From assembly GCF_015356825.1 (NCBI RefSeq), contig NZ_JAACYW010000016.1:1-64000 (forward strand): DNA of 64,000 nt, in the 5' to 3' direction. The notes beneath the pieces are model-generated. The model made no database searches and was not told where the DNA came from. It saw only the letters and a list, made by a program, of their open reading frames with translations. Made by a program: the position numbers and the translations under genes. Positions within the stretch are counted from its first letter, which is position 1. Each line of letters begins with the position of its first letter. Origin of the DNA: Catenulispora rubra (GTDB lineage: Bacteria; Actinomycetota; Actinomycetes; Streptomycetales; Catenulisporaceae). Positions 29,791 through 37,952 of the stretch are shown here, piece by piece.

Positions 29791-31185
29791 TTATGCAAGC
29801 GGCTGGTGCTCGCGGTCCCAGACCTGTGCCGCCGCCTGCACCGCGTCCCAGGGCGCGGCCAGCGGAGGGGCGTAGGACAAGTCCAGGTCGCTGATCTCCT
29901 CGATCCGCATGCCGTGGAACAGGGCTGTGGCGTAGATGTCCGCGCGCTTGGAGATCTCGGCGCCGACATGCCCGATCAGCTGCGCGCCCAGAAGCAGGCC
30001 GCTGTCGCGATCCCCGGTGACCTTGATCGTGATCGGGGAGGCGCCTGGGTAGTAGCGTTTGTGATCGTCCTGGACGCTCAGGGAGTCGACCGGGCTCCAC
30101 CCGCGTCCCGCAGCTGCGGCATCGGCGTTGCGCAGGCCAGTGCGGGCGGCGACCAGGTCGAACACCTTCACCACCTGGGTGCCCAGGCTCCCGGCGAATT
30201 CGCGGCTGCCGCCCAGGGCGTTCTCCCCGGCGATCCGGCCCTGCTTGTGAGCCGTGGTACCCAGCGGCAGCCACGTCTCGCCGAGCAGCCGGTGATAGGT
30301 GGTCGCGCAGTCCCCGGCGGCGAACACGTGCGGGATGCTGGTGCGCATCTGCCGGTCCACCGCGATCGCGTCGCGTGCGCCAAGACGGACCCCGGCGCCT
30401 TCAGCCAGGGCCGTGTTCGGCCGCACACCGACTACGACGAGGACCACGTCGGCCGTGCGGACCAGAGCCTGGCCGTCCGGTCCCTTCGCACGTACCGTCA
30501 GCCCCGCCGCGTCGGTCGTGACCTCGGCGACGGTGGTCCCGGTCAGAACCTCCACGCCGTGGACGGCGAGTTCGGCGCGGATTAGCGCTCCGAGGTCGGC
30601 GTCGACCGTGGGCAGCACTTGGGGCAGCGCCTCGATCTGCGTCACCTGCACTCCGCGGGTCATCAGCGCCTCGGCCATCTCCAGCCCGATGTACCCGCCA
30701 CCGACGATCACGGCACTGCCCGGCTGCCGCGCCGACAGGTCGTCCAGCAACGCACGCGCGTCGCCGATCGAGTGCAGGAGGAACACGCCCCGATCCGGCC
30801 CCAGCTCACGGAGCCCGGCGATCGGCGGACGCACACTGTCGGCTCCGGTGGCGACGATCAGCTCGTCGTAGGCCACCTCCGAGAGCCGGCCGTCGCGGCC
30901 GCACACGCCGACGCGGCGCTGCTCGGCGTCGATCGAGACCGCGGTGGACCACGGCACGACGTGCATCCCGGACGCCTCCAGATCGGCCAGGGTGCGGTGC
31001 GCCAGATCGCCCCAGTCCGGCACCTCGCCGGAGATGAAGTACGGGATGCCGCAGATGGAGAAGTTCGGATAGCCGTCGGCGAGGAGCACCGTCACGTCGG
31101 TGCTGGGATCAAGTTCGCGGGCTCGCAGCGCCGCACTGATACCGGCATCACTGCCACCGATCGCGACCACATGCTTAGCGGACAT
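29791..31185 (-). CDS. FAD-dependent pyridine nucleotide-disulfide oxidoreductase (CoA-disulfide reductase-like)
   Basis: A 464-residue two-dinucleotide-domain flavoprotein. The FAD motif AIGGSDAGISAALRA is at the N-terminus. The single redox cysteine is in FSICGIPYF near residue 45, as in CoA-disulfide reductases and NADH oxidases. The NAD(P)H motif is VIVGGGYIGLEMAEAL, and the second FAD motif is HVFAAGDCA. A C-terminal dimerisation domain is present. It lies at the end of the arsenic operon, where it may regenerate a thiol for arsenate reduction or defend against oxidants; this is inference. Confidence 0.85.
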   Translation of the reverse strand: MSAKHVVAIGGSDAGISAALRARELDPSTDVTVLLADGYPNFSICGIPYFISGEVPDWGDLAHRTLADLEASGMHVVPWSTAVSIDAEQRRVGVCGRDGRLSEVAYDELIVATGADSVRPPIAGLRELGPDRGVFLLHSIGDARALLDDLSARQPGSAVIVGGGYIGLEMAEALMTRGVQVTQIEALPQVLPTVDADLGALIRAELAVHGVEVLTGTTVAEVTTDAAGLTVRAKGPDGQALVRTADVVLVVVGVRPNTALAEGAGVRLGARDAIAVDRQMRTSIPHVFAAGDCATTYHRLLGETWLPLGTTAHKQGRIAGENALGGSREFAGSLGTQVVKVFDLVAARTGLRNADAAAAGRGWSPVDSLSVQDDHKRYYPGASPITIKVTGDRDSGLLLGAQLIGHVGAEISKRADIYATALFHGMRIEEISDLDLSYAPPLAAPWDAVQAAAQVWDREHQPLA

Positions 31186-31255
31186 CAGGACTCCCGGGAG
31201 ATGTCGATGTGCTGATCTAAGTGAGTTGTACCGTTCTAAGTGAAGTGTCTCGGCC

Positions 31256-31642
31256 TTAACTGTCCGGCGCGTTTCCAGCAGGTTCAGAATGCCTCAGCCT
31301 GTTTCGCTGTGGATGCGAGCCCTCGTCGACAACCGATCTGACGCGAACGGCCCGACGGCGCCCAGCACGCAGCACGCGGCGATCACCGCCGTCGACCGTC
31401 GCGGAGAATCCCGCCGAACGGCCCAGCGCGTGCAGCACCGACACCAGCAGGACAGCGAACACCGTGACCGACGTCGCCTGCGCCACGGGGCGGTGACTCG
31501 GCGCGGGGAGCAGGAAGTGCAGCGGGTTGGTCAGTGCTCCGTGCACGATCGCGAGTACGGCGAGCGCTGCGCGCCAGCCGTAGGCGTCGTCGGCGCCGTC
31601 GGTGGCGATCGCTGTCTCGGCGGCGGTCAGTTGGTGCTGCAC
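31256..31642 (-). pseudogene. MFS transporter remnant
   Basis: The frame encodes AYGWRAALAVLAIVHGALT followed by NPLHFLLP, then a hydrophobic segment VTVFAVLLVSVLHALG. This is the middle of an MFS permease (segments 6-7). After that it turns into Arg-rich nonsense, while a neighbouring frame gives TAVIAACCVLGAVGPFASD before a stop. Both ends of a 400-residue transporter are missing. It lies just downstream of the peptidase/monooxygenase gene and may be what is left of an arsenical exporter; the substrate is a guess. Confidence 0.5.
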
Positions 31643-31679
31643 CGGCGATCGCCCCTGCTGCCTGGTCGCTGTTTCGGTA

Positions 31680-33917
31680 TCAGCTACAGCAGCTGGACCC
31701 GCCGTCTGCCTCGACGATCGCCAGCGGTCGGGCCAGCAGCCCGCCCGAAATCCCGGTCGCCAGCCCGACGCTTACCGGCTCCAGCGTCCCGCAGGAGCTG
31801 CCGCAGCCGCCGGCTTCGCCCTCGTCGCCAGGCAGGGTGGTGTTGCAGACCCCGGTCTCCGGCAGTTCCAGGCGGAGGTCGTGGGCGGCGTCCCAGTCTC
31901 CTGCCAGGGCGGCGACGACGGAGCGGGCCTGCTCGTAGCCGGTGGCCAGAAGGAACGTCGGAGCCCGGCCATAGGACTTCATGCCGACGGCGTAGAAGTG
32001 CGGCTCCGGGTGGGCCAGCTCGTCCACGCCGTGCGGGGGCACGGTGCCGCACGAGTGCTCGTTCGGGTCGATCAGCGGGGCCAGTGCGCGGGTCGAGCCC
32101 AGGATCGGGTCCAGGTCCAGGCGCAGCTCGCTGGTGATGGAGTGGTCTGGCCGGAACCCGGTCGCGGCCACGATCCGGTCCACGGTCACGACCTTCTTCA
32201 CGCCCCGGGCATCGACACTCTCCACCTCGACGCTGCCGTTGCTCAGAACCCTTATCGCCTGAGCCGAGAACTGGTTGATCAGCTCGATCCCGCCCTGCTC
32301 GACCAGCTTCTTCACCCGGGTCCCGAGGGCGCCGCGCGCCGGGAGGGCATCGGCTTCTCCTCCTCCATAGCTGCGGGCCGCCGAACCGGTCCGGATCGCC
32401 CAGGAGATGCGGGTCCCGGGCTCCTGCTCGGCGAGGTCTGCCAGCACCAGCAACGTGTTCGCCGCCGAGTGCCCGGCGCCGACCACCAGCGTGTGCTTGT
32501 CGGCATAGGCCGCGCGGGCCGGGCCGAGGACGTCCGGAAGTGCGTGGTCGATGAACGCTGCCGCCTCGGCCTCGCCGTGAGCGGGCAGGCCGGAGGCGCC
32601 CAGGACGTTCGGCGTGTACCAGGTGCCTGAAGCGTCGATGACCGCGCGGGCGTGCAGGTCGGTGGTGACGCCTTCGGTCTCGACCCGGACCAGGAACGGT
32701 GCGAGCTCGCGGCTGCGCGAGCGGACCCGGTCCACCCCGACCCGGCTGATCGCGCTCACCCGATGCCGCAGACGGATGTGCCCGGCGATCTGCGGCGTCG
32801 CCGCCAGCGGCGCCAGGTACTGCTCGACCAGCTCCGCGCCGGTTGGCGAGGCGTCCTCATCCGGTGCGGTCCAGCCGGTCGGCTCCAGCAGCGCCCGGGC
32901 GGCGGCGTCGATGTCGTAGCGCCACGGGCTGAACAGCCGGACGTGGCCCCACTGGCGGATCGCCGCGCCGACCGCGTCTCCGGCCTCCAGCACCTGGAAG
33001 GGGATGCCTCGCTCAGCCAGGTGCGCGGCGGCGGCCAGACCCACCGGTCCCGCGCCGATCACCACGACCGGCAGTTCCTCCTGGGCCTGATTCAACGTTC
33101 CGACTCCGTCCCTATCGACACTGATGTGCGTGTTCTGTGATGCGAGTTCGACCACGGTTCGGACGACCAGTCCGGCCATCGCCGTCAGAGTTTCGGGCTG
33201 GACCCGCTCCGCCGTGTCGTCTTTCGAGTGGTATCCGGGCATCCCGGCGCCGAGGCCGACAACAGCCAGGCCAGCAGCGGCGTACTGGCGGTTGTCCGAG
33301 GCGACCTGTCCAGCGGCCAGCGGGACACCGGTTGCCCTCCCGGCCGCGTCGAGTGCTGTAAGGATCGGCATGGCGGCCCCGCTGGCCTCCACAGCGACCG
33401 ACTCGTGTAGCTCGCCGGCGCCGTCGATGTTGATGATCAGGAGGCCGCGACCCTCGGCGACCAGCCGGGCGGCGTGGTGGGCCGAGCCGAGCGTGCCGAT
33501 CTCCTCGCCGTCGAGCAGCGCGATCGACAGCCCGATGCCTTGTGGAAGGCGGTTATTCAGCAGCCGCGCGGCTTCCAGGACCACCGCGACGCCGGAGGCG
33601 TTGTCCGAGGCGCCGGGACGGTGGACTCCGTCGAGGTCGCCGACACCGTCGTAGTGCGCGGTCAGCCAGATCTCCGGCTCGCCGGACGCCGCAGGGACGA
33701 TGGCGGCGTACAGGTTGGCGGCGCCGCCGACCGGTGTCTCGAAGGCGTCGACCTCAGTGACCGCGTCGAGTGCGGTCAGCTCGGCCGAAAGCCATGCGCG
33801 AGCAGCGGCCCCGCCGGATGACGCGACGCGTCGCCCGGCCAGCTCGCGCGCCGCCAACGTCGCGACGGTGGCCTTCATACGCTCGGCAGACGGCTCCGGC
33901 ACGATCAGGGCACTCAT
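31680..33917 (-). CDS. M28 metallopeptidase fused to flavin monooxygenase (ArsO-like)
   Basis: A 745-residue fusion. Residues ~1-265 are an M28 aminopeptidase domain with every zinc-ligand motif: AHYDGVGD, GASDNASG, LDGEEIG, NIDGAG and GYHSKDD. From about residue 285 comes an FMO-type flavoprotein: FAD motif VIGAGPVGLAAAAHL, NADPH motif VVGAGHSAANTLL and a C-terminal YAVGMKSYGRAPTFLLATGY. The tail is cysteine-rich (GGCGSSC, GGSSCCS). ArsO-like monooxygenases occur in ars clusters; the peptidase fusion is unusual. Its ATG overlaps the stop of the CCG protein (TGATG). Confidence 0.85.
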   Translation of the reverse strand: MSALIVPEPSAERMKATVATLAARELAGRRVASSGGAAARAWLSAELTALDAVTEVDAFETPVGGAANLYAAIVPAASGEPEIWLTAHYDGVGDLDGVHRPGASDNASGVAVVLEAARLLNNRLPQGIGLSIALLDGEEIGTLGSAHHAARLVAEGRGLLIINIDGAGELHESVAVEASGAAMPILTALDAAGRATGVPLAAGQVASDNRQYAAAGLAVVGLGAGMPGYHSKDDTAERVQPETLTAMAGLVVRTVVELASQNTHISVDRDGVGTLNQAQEELPVVVIGAGPVGLAAAAHLAERGIPFQVLEAGDAVGAAIRQWGHVRLFSPWRYDIDAAARALLEPTGWTAPDEDASPTGAELVEQYLAPLAATPQIAGHIRLRHRVSAISRVGVDRVRSRSRELAPFLVRVETEGVTTDLHARAVIDASGTWYTPNVLGASGLPAHGEAEAAAFIDHALPDVLGPARAAYADKHTLVVGAGHSAANTLLVLADLAEQEPGTRISWAIRTGSAARSYGGGEADALPARGALGTRVKKLVEQGGIELINQFSAQAIRVLSNGSVEVESVDARGVKKVVTVDRIVAATGFRPDHSITSELRLDLDPILGSTRALAPLIDPNEHSCGTVPPHGVDELAHPEPHFYAVGMKSYGRAPTFLLATGYEQARSVVAALAGDWDAAHDLRLELPETGVCNTTLPGDEGEAGGCGSSCGTLEPVSVGLATGISGGLLARPLAIVEADGGSSCCS

Positions 33918-34159
33918 CAGCTGCAGCCGCAGGCGCCGGTGGACACAGCCTCGGTCTTGGCGGCAGTGCCGCAGCAGGCGTCCTCGGCCTTCGCCTCAGC
34001 CGCAGTGCCGCAACACGGTCCGCCAGTCGCGGCCGGCGCGCCGGTCCCGGTGTTCGCAGCCGGGCTGCCGCAACAGCCGGTGCCGGCCGCCGGATTGAAG
34101 GCCTCGGCCAGATCGCCTTGGAACCCGCCGACAGCGCTTGATGCGGTCTGCTCGCTCAT
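33917..34159 (-). CDS. Small cysteine-rich protein with CCG repeats
   Basis: An 80-residue protein. After an N-terminal segment (VGGFQGDLAEAFNPAAG) it has three CCG units (CCGSP, CCGTA, CCGTA) and a CGCS terminus: eight cysteines spaced by Ala/Thr/Gly/Pro linkers. The ATG at 34159 is preceded by GAGGAG. The composition suggests As(III) or metal binding, or a peptide substrate of the fusion enzyme encoded next, with which it shares a TGATG overlap. No family is recognised. Confidence 0.75.
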   Translation of the reverse strand: MSEQTASSAVGGFQGDLAEAFNPAAGTGCCGSPAANTGTGAPAATGGPCCGTAAEAKAEDACCGTAAKTEAVSTGACGCS

Positions 34160-34205
34160 GACCTTGCTCCTCACACAGGTCGTGGTGCGATGGATGATCG
34201 GCGGC

Positions 34206-34358
34206 TCAGATGCGCGGCAGACTCAGCACGGCCGCGGTACGTGCGGCCTCCAGCCGGCGAGCAGAGCGCTCGACGCTGGTAGAGATGCCGGAGCCATCGC
34301 AGAACTTCACGCCCAGGTCACGGGCCTGCTTACCGATGCTGCCAGAACGACGGAACAT
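34206..34358 (-). CDS. 50-residue peptide leading the right arsenic operon
   Basis: A short complete frame, ATG at 34358 to TGA at 34206. It encodes MFRRSGSIGKQARDLGVKF, then CDGSGISTSVERSARRLEAA and RTAAVLSLPRI. It is basic with a single cysteine, and codon third positions are mostly G/C as in real genes here. It lies between the divergent arsR promoter and the CCG-repeat gene, on the same strand as the latter, so it should be the first gene of the operon. No family is recognised. Confidence 0.6.
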   Translation of the reverse strand: MFRRSGSIGKQARDLGVKFCDGSGISTSVERSARRLEAARTAAVLSLPRI

Positions 34359-34373
34359 GGCGTTCCCCTTATC

Positions 34374-34425
34374 TCGAAGTTTTTCGAAGCAGCCTCAGCT
34401 TGCCCCCTGTTTCGAAGTCTGTCAA
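34374..34425. promoter_or_regulatory. Divergent arsenic promoter region with TCGAAG repeats
   Basis: TCGAAG occurs at 34374-34379, 34384-34389 and 34412-34417 in the 76 bases between the 50-residue ORF and arsR. On the minus strand TTGACA (34425-34420) can serve as a -35 box. The repeats are candidate ArsR sites controlling both directions. Confidence 0.5.
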
Positions 34426-34434
34426 TCTAGAAGC

Positions 34435-34815
34435 ATGTCGAAACAGAAGGAGCTGCCGCTGCTGGAGGCCGAGACCTCCGCCCCGTGCTGCGAGCCCCTT
34501 GCCGAGCACTCCATCTCCACCGCCGACGCGATCGCCCTGGCGCCCGCGTTCAAGGCCCTCGGCGACCCGATCCGCCTGCAACTGCTGTCCCAGATCGCCT
34601 CCGCCCCCGAAGGCGAGACCTGCGTGTGCGACCTGAACGTCGGCTTCGACGTCTCCGGCCCCACCATCAGCCACCACCTCAAAGTCCTCCGCGAAGCCGG
34701 CCTCATCGAAGGCGAACGCCGCGGAACCTGGGTCTACTACACCGCCGTCCGCGAGAAGATGTCCGCCCTGGCCGGATTGCTCAACGCCGCCGAAACTGCC
34801 GTCGTAGGTGCCTGA
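34435..34815 (+). CDS. arsR: ArsR family metalloregulator (right arsenic operon)
   Basis: A 126-residue repressor. EGETCVCDLNVGFDVSGPT holds the CVCDL As(III) site and ISHHLKVLREAGLIEGERRG the recognition helix and wing. An N-terminal CC pair (SAPCCEPLAEH) may add ligands, as in ArsR proteins with extra cysteines. It is clearly a paralogue of the regulator at 26643-26999. It is divergent from the peptide/CCG/monooxygenase operon, which it probably represses. Confidence 0.92.
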   Translation: MSKQKELPLLEAETSAPCCEPLAEHSISTADAIALAPAFKALGDPIRLQLLSQIASAPEGETCVCDLNVGFDVSGPTISHHLKVLREAGLIEGERRGTWVYYTAVREKMSALAGLLNAAETAVVGA

Positions 34816-34911
34816 CCTGTGGTTACTACGCAGTCGGGTTGTCCTGATGGTCATGGGCAGAGCGTGGCGGTCTGCTAGATCGTGCTCACCGTCGACCCAC
34901 AAAATAGAGCC

Positions 34912-34938
34912 GGTGGAACCAGATGGACTGGTTCCACC
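34912..34938. terminator. Hairpin between arsR and peptide ligase gene
   Basis: GGTGGAACCAG (34912-34922) pairs perfectly with CTGGTTCCACC (34928-34938) across a 5-base loop. It lies in the 180-base gap between the convergent arsR and ATP-grasp genes and probably ends arsR transcription. Confidence 0.75.
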
Positions 34939-34995
34939 AGCTAGATACGGGTGCGCCGCCAGGGACGTGAACCCCGAATCCGCGGACTAAGAGCG

Positions 34996-36516
34996 CTACG
35001 AGGAGCGCACCACCAAGTTGCCCAGCGCGCACTCCTGCACGGTGGCCAGTGTGCGGTCGTAGAAGTCGCGGGCCTCCTGCGGGGAGCGGCCGATGGCGAC
35101 GAGGCCATACTTGCCGAATTCGGCGAGGGCGCCGAGGGCGAACAGGAGGGTGCCGGTCTGGGTGTCGGGGTCGTAGTGGAGGCCGGCGTTGATGGTGGCG
35201 CTGACTAGTTCCTTGACCGTGGTGCCCACGAGGTCTGGGACGTGGATGCGGTCGCTGGCCACGTAGGCGCGGGGGAGGCCGTCGCGGCCTTGGTAGGCGC
35301 CTGAGACGTCGTCGTGTACGCCTGCCACCACTGTGTTTATGAAGTGGAACGGGGCGGTCGCGCCGCCTCTGCGGAGGTTGATCTCCAGCGCGGTCACGGC
35401 TGCGTCCGGGTTGAGGGTGTCGGCTAGGAAGTCGATGCTCAGATGGCCGATGACGCCGTGGTCGGCAAGCTCGCGGCCGATGGTCAGTGCCGCTTCCTGT
35501 ACGCGCTGGCGGTAGCTCTCGTGCGCGGGGAAGGAGCAGCCGACGAAGGTCTGGTCGTCTGCGCCGCCGAGGATCTGATCGTGGGTGGAGATCACGTGGA
35601 CGGTGCCGGTGGGATGGATGAGCAGCTGTGCCGACGGGGACTGGAGTCCTTCGGTGCTGAGGTATTCCTCGACGATTCCGCCCATCACGGTCAGCTTCTG
35701 GACGAAGCCGCTCCAGTCGTCGCCCGGCGGTTGGACCTCGTGGCGCAGCTTCCGGGAGATGAGGTCGGGGGAATCCGGCGCTTCGCTGCTGGAGAACGTG
35801 AACACCGCGTTGCCGGCGCCGGCGAAGCTCTCGTTGAGCTTGATGACCGCGCGGCGCAGCCCCGGGTCCGCCTGTTTGAGGGCGGCGAGTGCGCTGACGA
35901 GAGCTTCTTCGCTGTGCAGGTCCTCGAAGCCGGACGGCGTGGCCACTCCGGTGGACCGGAACAGCTGGCGTCCGCGGCTCTTGTTGCCGATCTTCTGGAG
36001 GTCGGGATCGCAGGAGTACAGCGGAATGCCGAGCCGGTGCGCCAAGTCGCGTTCGGCCGATGTGCTGTTGTAGGTGACAAGGTACGCGGCGTCGTGATCG
36101 GGTAAAGCCTGGCGGATTCGTTCGATCAATTCCGGGTTCTGGAGGACCTTTTCGGTCAGTGGCCGCGGCGTGTCGTCGTCGCAATCAAGCATGTGCAGAC
36201 GATCGGTGAGGTCCATTCCAGACAGCCCCGGGATCGCGTCCAGCGTATATGCGAGAATATCCGGATCGATTTGCCGGCTGGTGACGTACACGACCCTGGC
36301 CTCTGGCACCGTGAGGCGCGACAGCTCGAAGAGCAGCCGCTGCTCGAAGTGGATGGCGCCCGGGAACTTGCGCAGCTCATCGGGGTGCACGGTGAGGCTC
36401 GGGACGATCACGGTGGTCGCGGTATGTGCTCGTTCTGGATCGCTGAGCACGGCCTTGAGGCGGGCCTTCATGATGTCGGCGACGCCGTCAACGGTCGAAT
36501 TGTCGATCATTTCCAT
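34996..36516 (-). CDS. ATP-grasp peptide ligase, PGM1-related
   Basis: A 506-residue protein resembling the peptide ligase of pheganomycin biosynthesis (PGM1) and its many actinobacterial relatives. The ATP-grasp core includes NKSRGRQLFRSTGVATPSG, RRAVIKLNESFAGAGNAVF (nucleotide-binding lysine), GGIVEEYLS, a Mg-binding DFLADTLNP region and ALEINLRRGGATAP. Such enzymes join a carboxylate to an amine using ATP. The start is ATG at 36516 (or 36510). It overlaps a 30-codon ORF upstream. Link to the adjacent NRPS cluster is possible but unproven. Confidence 0.82.
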   Translation of the reverse strand: MEMIDNSTVDGVADIMKARLKAVLSDPERAHTATTVIVPSLTVHPDELRKFPGAIHFEQRLLFELSRLTVPEARVVYVTSRQIDPDILAYTLDAIPGLSGMDLTDRLHMLDCDDDTPRPLTEKVLQNPELIERIRQALPDHDAAYLVTYNSTSAERDLAHRLGIPLYSCDPDLQKIGNKSRGRQLFRSTGVATPSGFEDLHSEEALVSALAALKQADPGLRRAVIKLNESFAGAGNAVFTFSSSEAPDSPDLISRKLRHEVQPPGDDWSGFVQKLTVMGGIVEEYLSTEGLQSPSAQLLIHPTGTVHVISTHDQILGGADDQTFVGCSFPAHESYRQRVQEAALTIGRELADHGVIGHLSIDFLADTLNPDAAVTALEINLRRGGATAPFHFINTVVAGVHDDVSGAYQGRDGLPRAYVASDRIHVPDLVGTTVKELVSATINAGLHYDPDTQTGTLLFALGALAEFGKYGLVAIGRSPQEARDFYDRTLATVQECALGNLVVRSS

Positions 36517-36580
36517 TCTTCGTCTTCGGTGATAGCGCGTACGGCGGAAAGCCCATCGCTGATGAGGATTCGACGGGCAT
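36488..36580 (-). CDS. 30-codon ORF overlapping the ATP-grasp gene start
   Basis: ATG at 36580 to TGA at 36488, overlapping the ligase start by 29 bases in another frame. It encodes MPVESSSAMGFPPYALSPK followed by TKNGNDRQFDR. TAGGCT, four bases before the ATG, looks like a -10 box placed for a leaderless transcript. The Phe-Pro-Pro-Tyr segment and the location invite the idea of a precursor peptide or a translational leader. There is no similarity evidence. Confidence 0.4.
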   Translation of the reverse strand: MPVESSSAMGFPPYALSPKTKNGNDRQFDR

Positions 36581-36650
36581 TCTCAGCCTAGCGATCAGTG
36601 ACCCGGTTCTCTGGGAACTCGGCGAGGCCGATCGGGCGAAACCGCATCGA

Positions 36651-37952
36651 CTACGCGGGCCCCTCCGTGTGCAGCCCCGCGGTCAGCGTGTCCCCGCCGG
36701 CCGGATCGATCAGCAGGAACGAGCCGGTGTCCCGGTGGTCGCGATAGTCGTCCATGGCCACCGGCTCGGCCGTGCGCAGCAGTACCCGCCCGATGTCGTT
36801 CATGCGCAGGCGCCCGCGCTCGCCGTCGGTGGGCTCGACGCGCGCGAGGGTGTCCACGGCGATCGAATACGGGATGTCGGTGACGACCGCCCGCACGGTC
36901 CGGGTGGTGTGCTTGAGCAGCACCTTGTCGCCGGTACTGAGAGGCCGCTCGGCAAGGTGCACGGCGGTCGCTGCGACGTCCCGGGTCATCTGCGGCAGAG
37001 GATCCGCGGCGATCATGTCGCCCCGGGAGACGTCGACGTCGTCCGCCAGCCGGACGGCGACCGACTGCGGCGCCTGGGCCTCGTCGTACGGCTCGCCCAG
37101 GACATCGAGCGCTGCGATGGTGGTCGTGATCCCGGCGGGCAGGATCGTGACGGGGTCGCCCACACGGAGCCGACCGGAGGTCAGCTGCCCGGCGTAGCCC
37201 CGGTACTCCCGGTGGCCAGAGGTCCTGGCGCGGATCACGTACTGCACCGGCAGCCGGGCCGGCCGCGCCGCCGGATCGGCTCCGATCGGTGCGGTCTCGA
37301 GCTTCTCCAACAGCGTCGGGCCCTGATACCACGGCATGCCGGTGGAGGGCGTCACCACGTTGTCCCCGTGCAGCGCGCTGACCGGGACGGCGTCCACGTG
37401 GAGCACGTCAAGAGCGGCGGCGTACCGGGTGAACTCCTCGGTGATCGCCGCGAAGACCGGCTCGGCATGTCCGACCAGATCCATCTTGTTGACCACGAGG
37501 ACCACGTGCGGGACTCCGAGCAGCGCGGCCACGGCGGTGTGCCGGCGGGTCTGCTCGCCCAGGCCGGCGCGGGCATCGACCAGGATGAGAGCGACCTCGG
37601 CCGTCGAGGCGCCGGTGACCATGTTGCGGGTGTACTGAACGTGCCCCGGCGTGTCCGCCAGGATGAAGCGCCGGCGGGGCGTCGCGAAGTGCCGGTAAGC
37701 GACGTCGATCGTGATCCCCTGCTCGCGCTCGGCGCGCAGACCGTCGGTGAACAGGGCCAGGTCGGGCGTGTCCAGGCCGCGGACCTGGGAGGCCTCGACG
37801 ACGGCCGCCAGCTGGTCGGTCAGCAGCGACTGGGAGTCGTGCAGCAGGCGACCGACCAGTGTCGACTTGCCGTCGTCCACAGAGCCGGCGGTCACCAGAC
37901 GCAGCAGCGAGGCCGCCTCGGCCGGTGTTGTCGGCGTTGTCGGCGTCCCCAT
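36651..37952 (-). CDS. cysN: Sulfate adenylyltransferase subunit 1 (GTPase)
   Basis: A 433-residue EF-Tu-like GTPase. The P-loop is AGSVDDGKST, G3 is DTPGHVQYTRN and G4 is NKMDL, followed by two beta-barrel domains. With CysD it couples GTP hydrolysis to formation of adenosine phosphosulfate from ATP and sulfate. The ATG overlaps the cysD stop (TGATG). There is no fused APS kinase domain; that activity is supplied by cysC upstream. Confidence 0.93.
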   Translation of the reverse strand: MGTPTTPTTPAEAASLLRLVTAGSVDDGKSTLVGRLLHDSQSLLTDQLAAVVEASQVRGLDTPDLALFTDGLRAEREQGITIDVAYRHFATPRRRFILADTPGHVQYTRNMVTGASTAEVALILVDARAGLGEQTRRHTAVAALLGVPHVVLVVNKMDLVGHAEPVFAAITEEFTRYAAALDVLHVDAVPVSALHGDNVVTPSTGMPWYQGPTLLEKLETAPIGADPAARPARLPVQYVIRARTSGHREYRGYAGQLTSGRLRVGDPVTILPAGITTTIAALDVLGEPYDEAQAPQSVAVRLADDVDVSRGDMIAADPLPQMTRDVAATAVHLAERPLSTGDKVLLKHTTRTVRAVVTDIPYSIAVDTLARVEPTDGERGRLRMNDIGRVLLRTAEPVAMDDYRDHRDTGSFLLIDPAGGDTLTAGLHTEGPA

